64,000 nucleotides of DNA from Bacteroidia bacterium (GTDB taxonomy: Bacteria > Bacteroidota > Bacteroidia > Chitinophagales > UBA2359), in contig JAUHXA010000009.1 in NCBI GenBank assembly GCA_030427245.1, positions 98,438 to 162,437 of the forward strand, written 5' to 3'. Made by a program: the position numbers and the translations under genes. The number at the start of each line of letters is the position of its first letter. Position 1 is the first letter of the stretch. The notes below the pieces were generated by a model that saw only the letters and a list, made by a program, of their open reading frames with translations, had not been told where the DNA came from and did not search any database. This document shows positions 35,280-44,966 of this stretch, one piece after another.

Positions 35280-36740
35280 AAAAAAAGTTACCAAATAATT
35301 GTCTTTTGTACAAGTCTTTACCTGTTTTCTTCATGCAGTCAACAAATCATTCCCGATCGTAATATTTTTTTAAAAGATGGTGAGCCTGTACCTACCGTCA
35401 AACTCCACAAATACAAATCTGCTCAAGAACGTCCCAATCAAAATCCCGATTTGGCGGTTGCTTTAGCCATATCAGGTGGAGGCTCAAGGGCTTCCAATTT
35501 TGGAGTGGGCATTATGTTGGGATTGGAACAGATAGTCCAAGCAAATGGCAACAATGTATTGCAGGAGATAGACTATCTATCTACTGTATCGGGAGGAGGT
35601 TTTGCAGGAGGAGCGTATATCAGTTCGCTTTTTGAACAGCATTACGACAAAAAGGACGAAGAATACCGATTGAAGAAGTGTTTGGATGAATGTATCAAGG
35701 CAGATTTGGAACATTCCTTTATGGGAGCAATTTTGAGGAATTACCTCAACCCTACCCTGTGGATTACCTTTGCAGACGATGGAGATGCCCTCGAAAGAAC
35801 GGTGAACAATACCGTCTTGGGCTACAAAAGGAGAAAACACGACCCTGCGCTTCGGCACACACCTCAAAGGAGCATATTGCTGCGAGATTTGTTTGTAGCC
35901 AAAGAAGACACGAGTAGAGAAGTTTTGTTTCCGATGATGTTTGCCAACGGTGCGATTATGGACAAAATGGTGATTTTCCCTTTTTCGCCCGACATTTTGG
36001 AGACTTACAAAATCAACGGAGTCACCCATCAATTGAAGAAACTCTATCCGATTGACCCTTACGATGTACCACTTTCGGTAGGCATCAAGGCGAGTGGAAG
36101 TTTTCCTGTTTTGATTTCCAATACTACTTTGCTCAGTGATTACGATGAAAAATACAGGTACCTACACGTTGTAGATGGTGGATTGGCAGACAATTATGGA
36201 TACGAAACGGCTTTGGATATTTTGCGACAAGACAAGGTAGCGAACAAAAAAGTGATGATTATCATTGATGCCAACAATGAGGGAATGACCAAGACTTTCT
36301 CCAAGACTCAAAGCGGACGAAACATGTTCAAAGTATATGCTTCTCTGCCTTACAGCGGATTGAGTGCCAAAAGTGCGACCTTGAAGCCAGAAGTATTTAC
36401 AGAAAGTAGTGTGGCAGATGTCTACCCCATTTTTATGAGTTTCAATGTGTTGATAGACAACAACGATGCTTTGCCTCCCGAAAAAATTGAAGTAAAGAAA
36501 GAACAAAAACGCTTGATTGAAGAAATGGAAAACAATATGGATAATCTCTCGAAAGAAGATATGCAGATATTGTATGAGCTATTGACCAACATTGGTACTA
36601 AATACACGATTACCCGCAATGAACAAGATTTGCTGCTGTTGGCTGGGCAAAAAATCGTTTTGATGCAGACGGATAAGATTTTGGAGGCATTGAAGGGAGT
36701 AGAACCTGAAGCGCCTGAGGGGGTGATTGAGAAACAATAG
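35277..36740 (+). CDS. Patatin-like phospholipase lipoprotein
   Basis: This is 487 residues. The signal is a lipoprotein type (LYLFSSCSQQ, Cys about residue 20). The patatin core is visible: glycine-rich oxyanion loop LAISGGGSRASNFGVGIMLG (about 63), nucleophile Ser105 in YLSTVSGGGFAGG (a GxSxG variant with Thr-Val before Ser) and catalytic Asp about 300 in VVDGGLADNYG. Patatins are Ser-Asp dyad lipid acyl hydrolases. Outer-membrane or periplasmic location is inferred from the lipobox. It is preceded by the leader element shared with 21129 and 48773, so these may be co-regulated. Confidence 0.9.
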   Translation: MKKSYQIIVFCTSLYLFSSCSQQIIPDRNIFLKDGEPVPTVKLHKYKSAQERPNQNPDLAVALAISGGGSRASNFGVGIMLGLEQIVQANGNNVLQEIDYLSTVSGGGFAGGAYISSLFEQHYDKKDEEYRLKKCLDECIKADLEHSFMGAILRNYLNPTLWITFADDGDALERTVNNTVLGYKRRKHDPALRHTPQRSILLRDLFVAKEDTSREVLFPMMFANGAIMDKMVIFPFSPDILETYKINGVTHQLKKLYPIDPYDVPLSVGIKASGSFPVLISNTTLLSDYDEKYRYLHVVDGGLADNYGYETALDILRQDKVANKKVMIIIDANNEGMTKTFSKTQSGRNMFKVYASLPYSGLSAKSATLKPEVFTESSVADVYPIFMSFNVLIDNNDALPPEKIEVKKEQKRLIEEMENNMDNLSKEDMQILYELLTNIGTKYTITRNEQDLLLLAGQKIVLMQTDKILEALKGVEPEAPEGVIEKQ

Positions 36741-36743
36741 CTT

Positions 36744-37115
36744 TTAATTGTCGATATACAAATTTCTTCTTTCCATCTTCACTTCCTCTCCATTCTCAAA
36801 AAACTTTGTTGGCTTTCGAGATTTGGGCATAAAGGCGATTAAAAAGGGAGTAGCCGTTCCGTCCTGTGAGGTTGTCGATTCACCATCTTCATTATCCCCC
36901 TCTTTTGAAGTTTGATAATACAACTTTATCAAATCTTTATTTTCCTCTATCTTGTCTATACGGATGTCTGTATTGATAGACGAATTGCTGCCCAAAAATA
37001 TTTCTACCAACATATTTTCTCTAAAATCGACTGTATTCAGATTGTGACGGCTGATAAAATCGCTATCAAATTGGCTTTCATTGAAGTATTTGTTGTAAGC
37101 GACCTTGAAATTTAA
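36744..37115 (-). pseudogene. Truncated PrcB-like protein C-terminal domain
   Basis: The frame from 37115 reads FKVAYNKYFNESQFDSDF and DFRENMLVEIFLG, then IRIDKIEENKDLIKLYY, SQDGTATPFLIAFMPKS and EVKMERRNLYIDN. This resembles the PrcB (protease complex) C-terminal domain. The first usable ATG is at 37013, and the region upstream runs into the end of the next gene, so the N-terminus with its signal peptide is missing. It may have been cut off when the 37112-37534 gene was acquired. Confidence 0.5.
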
Positions 37116-37534
37116 AAAGATAACTCTTTCATTTCAATCAATGCTTCTGTCGCCAACTGTCTCACTCTTTGCCATAATGGATGATTTTGAAAAGAACCAT
37201 AGGTCAACTCCATATTTGAAATATTCAGATCTACCTGTACATAACATTCCAGTATTAGTTGTACTGCTTTAAATGAAACTTTTTTTTGCTCCATTATTTG
37301 AGGTAAAAGTATAAAAGCATTGTAAAAATCAGAAACTATATCATCTTGAATGTTTACAATAAAATCAGGAACTACATTTCTCTGTTCTTTATAAGAAAGC
37401 CTAAGTAAATTTAAACTTTCTACTAATGTTTTATATTTATACATACCAATATCTTTGCTGTGTTGTTTCAGAAATAATTTAAGGTTTTGATGTGGTGTCT
37501 TGAAGTAAAAACAAAGGTATAACCCCAAGACCAA
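37112..37534 (-). CDS. Unknown helical protein, candidate immunity protein for the RHS toxin
   Basis: This 140-residue protein is mostly helical (TLVESLNLLRLSYKEQRNVV, DIVSDFYNAFILLPQIMEQK) without a clear signal; the first hydrophobic residues MVLGLYLCFYF may belong to the true N-terminus, or translation may start at Met31. I do not recognise a family. It is the first gene downstream of the orphan RHS-Hint toxin on the same strand, the usual place of a cognate immunity gene, but 217 nt containing a repeat separate them. The assignment is inference. Confidence 0.5.
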   Translation of the reverse strand: MVLGLYLCFYFKTPHQNLKLFLKQHSKDIGMYKYKTLVESLNLLRLSYKEQRNVVPDFIVNIQDDIVSDFYNAFILLPQIMEQKKVSFKAVQLILECYVQVDLNISNMELTYGSFQNHPLWQRVRQLATEALIEMKELSF

Positions 37535-37654
37535 CAGCGAGGTGTCACCTTCTTCGTTCCTCCGAAGATTATACCTCGTTCTGTAAATAAATTTTTAAAA
37601 TATTGTATTTGTACACAATAATATAAATAATTTAATACTTCCTTAAAGCTAACA

Positions 37655-37702
37655 TAACATCCCCCTCACCCCTTTTAAGGGATTTAGGGGGATGTTAATT
37701 GA
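37655..37702. repeat. TAACATCCCCCT/AGGGGGATGTTA inverted repeat
   Basis: TAACATCCCCCTCACCCCTT and GGGATTTAGGGGGATGTTA form a perfect-armed inverted repeat. It is the same family as 15197 and 62185. It lies in the 217-nt gap downstream of the RHS toxin cassette. Confidence 0.7.
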
Positions 37703-37751
37703 GAGTTTTGCTCACAGGTAAATATTAAGAAAATCATTTTATCTTAGTTTC

Positions 37752-39890
37752 TTACAAATTTGCAAGAAACTTACTAACTCCTTTAATACCATTAGATACT
37801 TTCCAGTAAGGTCTTCCTCCAAAATGTCTATGAGTACCAGGATGATATTGAATCATCCGACCAGTTGGGTGTCCACGTACGCTAACTTCCCTAAATACCC
37901 AACCTTTATCAGCCCAACGTGTTTTATTCATTGTACTATGAACCCACCCTTTAGAATTACTTACAATTCCCCGCACCTGAGCATAACTCATTTTATCTAT
38001 AAGTGATGGATTTGCCATTACATCATGAACGCTCTCAAATACTTGTCCTACTTTTCTAAGGGCTGTTGTGGTAGTAGGCATAGCACTATTATTATGCACC
38101 AATACCTCACTCTCAGATACTAAAAAATTATGTTCCCGATACACCTCCAAATTGAAAACCTTATGCTGCCCCTCCAATTTTTCCTTAGCCAAAAGCGAAG
38201 AAACCCCTTCAATAGTTTTCACCCTTTCGCCTATCTCCAACTCTCCTACTGCTACCCAATCGGCCCTATCTAATGACCAAAAGGGGTGCACAAAAGTAGC
38301 TTCAATGGGTTCATCCAATCCTTCAAAATAGTAATTAAAAACGTCTGAACTAATATGCTCAAATATACCTGTAATTGGACGGTTTACATAATCTCCCTTT
38401 CGTTTTTCGTTCCAAAACCTCGTATCTAATTGATTTGGGGTAATTGCAATGACAACAGCTTGTCCTTCAATTTCCATTTCAGGTAAGAAAAGACAGATGG
38501 TAGCTCCTATTTTATCAGCATTATTTTGTAAAATCCACCAATTAGGTCTTCTCAAAGATATTTTACTAATAGTACCATTTTGCTTCTTTACTTCTAACTC
38601 TATCCATTTCCATGTGTAAGGAGTAATTTCCTCATAATCAATGTCTAAATAATTTTTTTCTTGATTAATAGGAGCATAAGTAATGATTCCATACTCATGA
38701 CTGTTGATTTTTTTCTGAATCTCTACTTCTTTATCGGAGTAGTTTTCAATGGGAGTTGGATTGTATTTCCATTCGTTGACAAGTTGTAATGGTTCTTCAA
38801 AATAGCATATCGGATGTTCACTATTTTCAATCTCTGTATTTTCATTGATCGATACATAAACCTCTTGATGATAGAAAATTAAATCAGTAGATTTGATTTT
38901 CTCAATAGCTACCTTATATGTGGAAGTAGAAATTAATGTTCCTTCAGTAAAGCAGCCAGGTAGTTTTAACTTTGTAACATTCCCCACAGTCGAAGCCGTA
39001 CTTTTCACCAATTGCTCTGTAGTTGTTTTTACAGCTACAGCCTCAACAGCATATGGCAAAGCTGATGGGTATGCCAAGTCATCTGCAGATGCTGCAACAA
39101 CTCTACTGAATTCCGTCCAACCCGATTGTTGAAGCAAACTGAATGCACCTTTGCCAAGTTGAGCTGCACTTGGAGCTCCTGTTGCTTCTAATAAAGACCA
39201 TGCAGTATGACTTGCCCAGTCTCCTAAACTACTTAATTGCGATAGTGTACCATTTGCAAAGTCCGTTGCGAAATTGCCAATTCCTAAGATTGCCATCCCC
39301 GCTCCGGGGTTGTTTACTGCTACTGCTCCGCCAACAGCACCATTAACCAAATAATTTAGACCATCCCAAAAACCCTTGACATCACCCCAGTTGGCATGAA
39401 GATTTAAACCGCCGCCAATAATAGCTGCTCCAATATAAACCCCCGCAGCAAATGGCAGCGCATCCCCATTCGGGTCATTCAACATCACAGGATTATTGCC
39501 CATTCCCGTATAAACACTCATCCCCATATAATCCTCCGCCTTAGGATCCACCTGCCACCACCTTCCAATCGCAGGGTCATACGACCGATAAAAAGCAAAA
39601 TTGATATTCAAATCCAAATCCTCAAACAACTCAATACCATTGAATTGGTAGTGGTTTTTGGTGGAGTTTACTGCATCGATGCACCAAGGCCCCTCCATGT
39701 TCATTCCAAAAGGATAGTAGTGATTCTCCTGTATCACTTCCGAACCATCTACTTTGCCGTCCTTGTTGAGGTCAGAGAACAGCACTCTGGCATTGCCTAA
39801 ATGGTCGGATAAGACGTATTCGATTTGAGGGAAGGTTTCTCCTGTATCCTCGTCGGTTTGTTGGGTGATTCTACCTTCTGAAAACTAAAT
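37752..39890 (-). CDS. Orphan RHS core-Hint toxin cassette (5' truncated)
   Basis: The frame is open from about 39890 just after a stop; the first ATG is 39785. Residues read [52 protein letters not shown] and [13 protein letters not shown], the RHS-associated core that precedes toxin tips. About 180 residues later comes a Hint self-cleaving domain: start CFTEGTLISTSTYKVAIEKI, inner ATFVHPFWSLDRADWVAVGE, end NFLVSESEVLVHNN. The last about 110 residues (from SAMPTTTTALRKVGQVFESV to QYHPGTHRHFGGRPYWKVS) are the presumed toxin, of a type I do not recognise; conserved His/Arg suggest a nuclease (inference). The thousand-residue RHS shell is absent, so this is a displaced tip, not a full RHS protein. 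Confidence 0.85.
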
Positions 39891-39908
39891 ACTATAGATG
39901 ATATGAGA

Positions 39909-39943
39909 TAAAAGGCGATTGTCTCCAAAAACACAATCGCCTT
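39909..39943 (-). terminator. Terminator hairpin between RHS cassettes
   Basis: AAGGCGATTGT and ACAATCGCCTT pair perfectly; on the minus strand the stem is followed by TTTTATC. It ends the transcript of cassette 2 and its lipoprotein before the truncated start of cassette 1. Confidence 0.75.
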
Positions 39944-39982
39944 CTCTTCATAGCTGCTCAGACAATATTAAAAATCTAATAA

Positions 39983-40414
39983 TTAGCAAATTTCATATAT
40001 AATACTAACATCATTATTTCTTTTTCCATTAATAAAATGTAACCGAATAATACCAATATTTGGAATATTATTCAACATAAAGATAGTCGTATAAAAATAC
40101 ATCTTCTTCATACTTCTATCATCTATTATATAGATATTAGGAATGACCAATTCATCTCCACCCCATTTGACTAGCTTATTTTCCATAGAATACAAACTAA
40201 AGTAAAAATCATCACGGTTTAATATAACAGTTTTACCTAACTTATTTTTCACATGTAGCTTAATACCCACGTTATTTACCTCTAATTTATCGATACATAT
40301 ACTATCTATGGAAATTTCAATATCTAAATCATCCCAATCAGAAAACTGTACTGCTTTCTTAGTCGAAAAACATCCAGTAAGAATAAATACAATGCTTAAA
40401 ATAATAACTCTCAT
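39983..40414 (-). CDS. Lipoprotein, candidate immunity protein of RHS cassette 2
   Basis: This is 143 residues with a clean lipoprotein signal (MRVIILSIVFILTGCFSTKK, lipobox LTGC). The mature part is beta-rich (DLDIEISIDSICIDKLEVNN, LHVKNKLGKTVILNRDDFYF), resembling Ig-like/LEA-type domains. I do not recognise a named family. It begins 12 nt after the stop of the RHS cassette-2 toxin on the same strand, so the two are co-transcribed. A periplasmic lipoprotein is a sensible immunity protein if the toxin acts outside the cytoplasm (inference). Confidence 0.65.
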   Translation of the reverse strand: MRVIILSIVFILTGCFSTKKAVQFSDWDDLDIEISIDSICIDKLEVNNVGIKLHVKNKLGKTVILNRDDFYFSLYSMENKLVKWGGDELVIPNIYIIDDRSMKKMYFYTTIFMLNNIPNIGIIRLHFINGKRNNDVSIIYEIC

Positions 40415-40426
40415 AATAATAAAATT

Positions 40427-41402
40427 TTAAAATCTTCTAGGAATTAAGTGAAGCCACTTTTTAGCACCATAAGCTTTCCATGCCTTGTTTTGAAATGGTG
40501 ATTTAAACTTATAACCTTTACCCAAAGCTGTCGCTTTGAAATTAATATGGTATTTTCCAGCCTCTCGAATTGAATCGTTGTACCCTACAGTTCCATGCCC
40601 CCGAATTATATCTGTTCCTTCCAATTTAGGACCATATATTCTGTGGTAATTCTCATGAATAAGACCATTTTTGGTCATACTAACTCCACTAACCAAAGAA
40701 TATTCTCCTAGTAATAGCTCATCAGTAGAAAAAATATATTTACTATTATCTCCCTCAAGGAATCCATTAATTGCAATACTATACCTTTCTTTTGTAAATT
40801 TGACCAATTGAAGTATTTTATCCTTATTGATAATCCATGTCTCTGCAGCCTTATCTACTGTTACCGATTCTTTTATCAGCTTATTCCATCTTCCCATATT
40901 CGTTCCAAAACCATATCCATCAACAGCATTTTGAATAGCTTGTGGTAAATTATATGCAAATGTAGCTACTCCACCTATCAAAGCACCTTTTTTGAAACCA
41001 TCCCCAAATTTGCCTCCATTTAATTTTGAACTAATCCCTCCAGTAATTCCTCCTTCAACTGCTCCCCAAATAACATCCTCCATTAATGAACCTCCTCCTA
41101 AAGGTGAAAAAGCTCCTCCAATAGCACCTGTAATAGTAGATTGAATTGCATTATCAAAAAAGTTTTTGTCGTTCAATACGTTTCTTATACCATTAGTTAA
41201 TAAGCCAACTGCAGCACCAATCAATATAGGACTATCCCCATTCGGGTCATTCAACATCACAGGATTATTCCCCATCCCCGTATAAACACTCATCCCTACA
41301 TAATCCTCCGCCTTAGGATCCACCTGCCACCACCTACCAATAGCAGGGTCATAAGACCGATAAAAAGCAAAGTCAATGTTTAAATCAAGGTCTTCAAAAA
41401 AG
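40427..41402 (-). CDS. Orphan RHS cassette 2 with an HExxH toxin domain
   Basis: The open frame begins near 41402 with [20 protein letters not shown] and continues as [20 protein letters not shown]. About 165 bp of DNA here are nearly identical to cassette 1, after which the two diverge completely. First ATG 41323 (298 residues). A Gly-rich region ([25 protein letters not shown]) follows the core. The C-terminal domain contains [12 protein letters not shown] (His about 223), an HExxH zinc-metallopeptidase motif. There is no Hint domain and no RHS shell, so it can act as a toxin tip only if recombined onto a full RHS gene elsewhere. Confidence 0.8.
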
Positions 41403-41514
41403 TAATCTATTATTTATTCATTTTTTTCCAATTAATCCCAAAACAATTCCAATGCCTCAACAATTTACCAATAAAGCAATCAAATCATTTTAACCATTTC
41501 AAATACTTATTATC

Positions 41515-44500
41515 ATGTCCAAAAAAAATCTCTATGCTCTATTAGTTGGCATCAATCAATATGACCAACGCAGTGTCTCCAACCTCAGAGGATGTGTCAA
41601 TGATGTAGAAAATATAGAAAAATACCTCCTAAAACGGTTTGACAATCCCGATATCAAAACCTTGAAAGACCAACAAGCCACCTACCAAAACATCATTCAA
41701 ACCTTTAGAAGCCATCTCACTGCAAAGGCAACCAAAGACGATGTGGTATTTTTTCATTACAGTGGACATGGCGCAAGAGAAATTGCAGCCACTGAGTTCA
41801 AACCCTTTTTTCCAGAAGGTAGAGAAGAAACTTTGGTCTGCTACGATAGCCGAAAGCCAGGCGGCCACGATTTGGCAGATAAGGAACTAGCGGTACTCAT
41901 CAACGAAGTAGCCCAAACGGGAGCACATGTAGTGATTTCCTTGGATTGTTGTCATTCGGGTTCAGGTACTCGCAATACAGATGACATTTATTTGGGAGCC
42001 ACTCGCAAAACCTATGACCGGCACGATACAAGACCACTGGACACCTATATAGATGGCTACTATCAGCAGGAATTGAAGGATACAGGTAAGGTAGTCATTC
42101 CGCAAGGCAAGCACTTACTTTTGGCGGCTTGCGACCGAAAAGAACTTGCCAAAGAAACCAGAACCCATCAAGGCGTTTTTACAACCACTCTGTTGGAAAC
42201 ACTCGAAAAAGCAAAAGGTGAAATCAGTTATGCGGATTTGTTTTTGAAGTGTCGAATCAACATTGTCAATCAAGCATTGAAGCAAACACCGCAGTTTGAA
42301 GCCATTAGTCACTTCAATGCCCATAGCAAGTTTTTGGACGGGCAGGACATGGCGGACATTGACCGAAAAGAAGTGCATTATGAAGACGGTGAATGGGTCA
42401 TCAATTATGGAGCAATTGACGGTTTGGAAATCACCGACGATTTTGTACCAGTTTTTGAAATATATTCCCAAGCAGATGGAACAGAGGCATTGGGGACTGC
42501 TCACGCAAAAGAGATTTACCCAGAAAGAACCTTCTTAGACTTAGACTTCAGGGTACGAACCATGACCCGTTTTTATGCCAAACCCATCAGCTTACCCGCC
42601 CCCAAAATGGCGGTTTATGTGCATGGGGAAGAAGAAAGTGTACTGCGCTTCAAAGAAAAGGAAACGGATTTTGTGAATGTCTTGTTCGCCGATTCGCTAA
42701 GGGGAACAAAGTACAACATTGAAGTGAAAGAAGACGGGATTTATACCTACTTCAATCACTCGAATCAACTCATTCAGGGATATGAAAACGATTTTTTTGA
42801 CAACAACGTAAAATTCACCATTGACCTATTGGCACATATTCTTCGATGGGAAAATGGTATCAGCCTTCAAAATAGAAATACCCAACTCCAAGAAGAAAAA
42901 ATAGAATTTTATATAACCGATTCCAATGATGAGAAAATTCTCAGCGATAGAGAAGTCGCAAAAGAACGTGGAGAAGCCGTTGAAGAAACCGATTTATCCG
43001 ACTTTTTTACGCTTTACCTCGATAAAGATTCTCCCAATGGAATGGTGAAAGTGAATGTAAAAGCGGAACATCACTATCCCCAAAAACTGTATTTCGCTTT
43101 GGTCTATTTCTCCGAAGAATTTGAAATTGCGGTCTATCGAAACGAGCCAATGGATAAAAACAGCGGTGTGATTACTCTTTGGGGAGAAGGTGAACACGAT
43201 TTTTTGTGGTTGGAAGATGAAGACGAATACCACGACATTTTCAAGTTGGTGGTCAGTACCGAACCTATCCAAGATTTTTTGCTGCAACAAAGTCGCATTA
43301 AACTGGGCGAAATCAAAAGATCTCCACGAAGAACAGGCAACAATCGAGGCATAACTCTTCGCTCCAATGACTGGCTCACTAAAACCGTTCACATTCGATT
43401 GTTGAAGCGCAAAAACAAGGTAAAAGAAACGCCTACCAAATTGGGCGATAAAAACACATTGGTCATTGGTGGACACCCTGATTTTCAAGCCAAGTTGAGC
43501 CTATCCGCAGCCCAAACCAATAGCCGAAATGTGGATGATATTTACACAATAGCACAGGTGTTTTCGCAGCAAAATGGAGAGATGTTGTCCTTTGGAGCGA
43601 GTCATGGGCACAATGGAAATGTATTGGTTCTAAACGAAATAGATGCCGACGAAAGCCTCAAAGAACAGCCTTTGGAGATTGATGTAAATGTAGCAACCGA
43701 CAAAGACGAAATGATTTTGTCGTTTACGATGGACGATGGAGTTATTGTGCCGATAGGGCAAGCACAGACAGCAGAGGATGGAAGCAGCACCAAGATTGTC
43801 ATTGACGAAATTCCCAATATTGCATATCCCGATCAAAAGCGCAGCCTGAAAAAAGCCTTGAAGTTGGTCTTTTTCAAGTTTATGAAATGGGAGGACAAAA
43901 CGCAGCAATTGCGAAAAGTGATTTATCACGAAGATGGAACGGCAGAACGTAGCAGCGAAGGGGTAAAAGAAGCTGTAGAAAAAGCTGATTCCATTTTACT
44001 ACTGGTGCATGGCATCATTGGCGATACACAGCAGATGGCAGAGGCTTTTCGGGCTGCAATTGATTCTGAAAAATACGATTTGGTCTTGACCTATGATTAC
44101 GAAAACCTCAATACTTCGATTATAGATACAGCCGATTGGCTCTACAATAAGTTGGTGAACGAACTAAAACTGCCCCAATCCCCTGACAAAAAACTGGACA
44201 TTGTGGCACATTCGATGGGTGGTTTGGTGTCTCGCTACATGATCGAAAAGTTGGGCGGCGACCAAATGGTGAATCACCTGTTTATGTGTGGTACCCCCAA
44301 CAATGGTTCGGCTATTTCGGAAGTGCCACATTACCGCAATATGTTGATTACCTTGCTGACGTTGGGCATCAATTTTGGATTGGCGATTCCGTGGGTAGCG
44401 GGTTTGGTAGGGGTGTTAGACAGAAGTAAAAAACTAACCCTAACCTTGGAGGAAATGCGAACAGAGGGAACGTTCATCCCCAAACTGCGCATCACTCCAC

Positions 44501-44781
44501 AGCCCAAAACGACTTATAGCATTATTGCGGGAGATTTGGGGGCATATCGAGACAAGTCGGATGAATATACTCAAGGGATTGTCAATAAACTGCTCAACTA
44601 TGTCAGTAGAACCTTTTATGGAGATGCGCCCAACGACATTGCAGTGAGTGTAAACAGCATTCAAGGAATTTCGCATTTTGACCAGCCCAAACCCAAAAAA
44701 TTGGAAGCAGCTTGTCACCACATGAATTATTTCACAGAAGATGGCGGTTTTGAAGTAGTTCGGAAAGAGATTGGATGTTAA
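41515..44781 (+). CDS. Caspase-like (C14) protease fused to an alpha/beta-hydrolase (lipase/esterase)
   Basis: This is a 1088-residue protein without a signal peptide. Residues 1-270 are a metacaspase-type C14 domain: start YALLVGINQYDQRSVSNLRG, catalytic His85 in FFHYSGHGAR and Cys146 in VVISLDCCHSGSG. The middle about 550 residues are beta-rich with charged segments; I recognise no named domain. Residues about 810-1088 are an alpha/beta hydrolase of PGAP1/lipase type: ILLLVHGIIGDTQQMAEAF, nucleophile Ser900 in IVAHSMGGLVSRYM and MCGTPNNGSAIS. Two hydrolytic activities in one chain suggest a regulated effector, with the caspase perhaps releasing the lipase (inference). It stands alone next to toxin cassettes. 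Confidence 0.9.
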   Translation: MSKKNLYALLVGINQYDQRSVSNLRGCVNDVENIEKYLLKRFDNPDIKTLKDQQATYQNIIQTFRSHLTAKATKDDVVFFHYSGHGAREIAATEFKPFFPEGREETLVCYDSRKPGGHDLADKELAVLINEVAQTGAHVVISLDCCHSGSGTRNTDDIYLGATRKTYDRHDTRPLDTYIDGYYQQELKDTGKVVIPQGKHLLLAACDRKELAKETRTHQGVFTTTLLETLEKAKGEISYADLFLKCRINIVNQALKQTPQFEAISHFNAHSKFLDGQDMADIDRKEVHYEDGEWVINYGAIDGLEITDDFVPVFEIYSQADGTEALGTAHAKEIYPERTFLDLDFRVRTMTRFYAKPISLPAPKMAVYVHGEEESVLRFKEKETDFVNVLFADSLRGTKYNIEVKEDGIYTYFNHSNQLIQGYENDFFDNNVKFTIDLLAHILRWENGISLQNRNTQLQEEKIEFYITDSNDEKILSDREVAKERGEAVEETDLSDFFTLYLDKDSPNGMVKVNVKAEHHYPQKLYFALVYFSEEFEIAVYRNEPMDKNSGVITLWGEGEHDFLWLEDEDEYHDIFKLVVSTEPIQDFLLQQSRIKLGEIKRSPRRTGNNRGITLRSNDWLTKTVHIRLLKRKNKVKETPTKLGDKNTLVIGGHPDFQAKLSLSAAQTNSRNVDDIYTIAQVFSQQNGEMLSFGASHGHNGNVLVLNEIDADESLKEQPLEIDVNVATDKDEMILSFTMDDGVIVPIGQAQTAEDGSSTKIVIDEIPNIAYPDQKRSLKKALKLVFFKFMKWEDKTQQLRKVIYHEDGTAERSSEGVKEAVEKADSILLLVHGIIGDTQQMAEAFRAAIDSEKYDLVLTYDYENLNTSIIDTADWLYNKLVNELKLPQSPDKKLDIVAHSMGGLVSRYMIEKLGGDQMVNHLFMCGTPNNGSAISEVPHYRNMLITLLTLGINFGLAIPWVAGLVGVLDRSKKLTLTLEEMRTEGTFIPKLRITPQPKTTYSIIAGDLGAYRDKSDEYTQGIVNKLLNYVSRTFYGDAPNDIAVSVNSIQGISHFDQPKPKKLEAACHHMNYFTEDGGFEVVRKEIGC

Positions 44782-44966
44782 TCTTGGGAATCGAGAACCG
44801 ATATTAGCTTATTGTATCTCTACTCTCGCTTCGCTTTCTAAATTAATAAAGTCTTTGCATGAAAATTTTAAATATACCAAAAAGGTAGCTGAAAATTTCG
44901 GAAATAAAAAAAGACTTGCGAAGTTTAAGACTTCATTCACGTTCATTTATTAAAAAAATCTATTCC

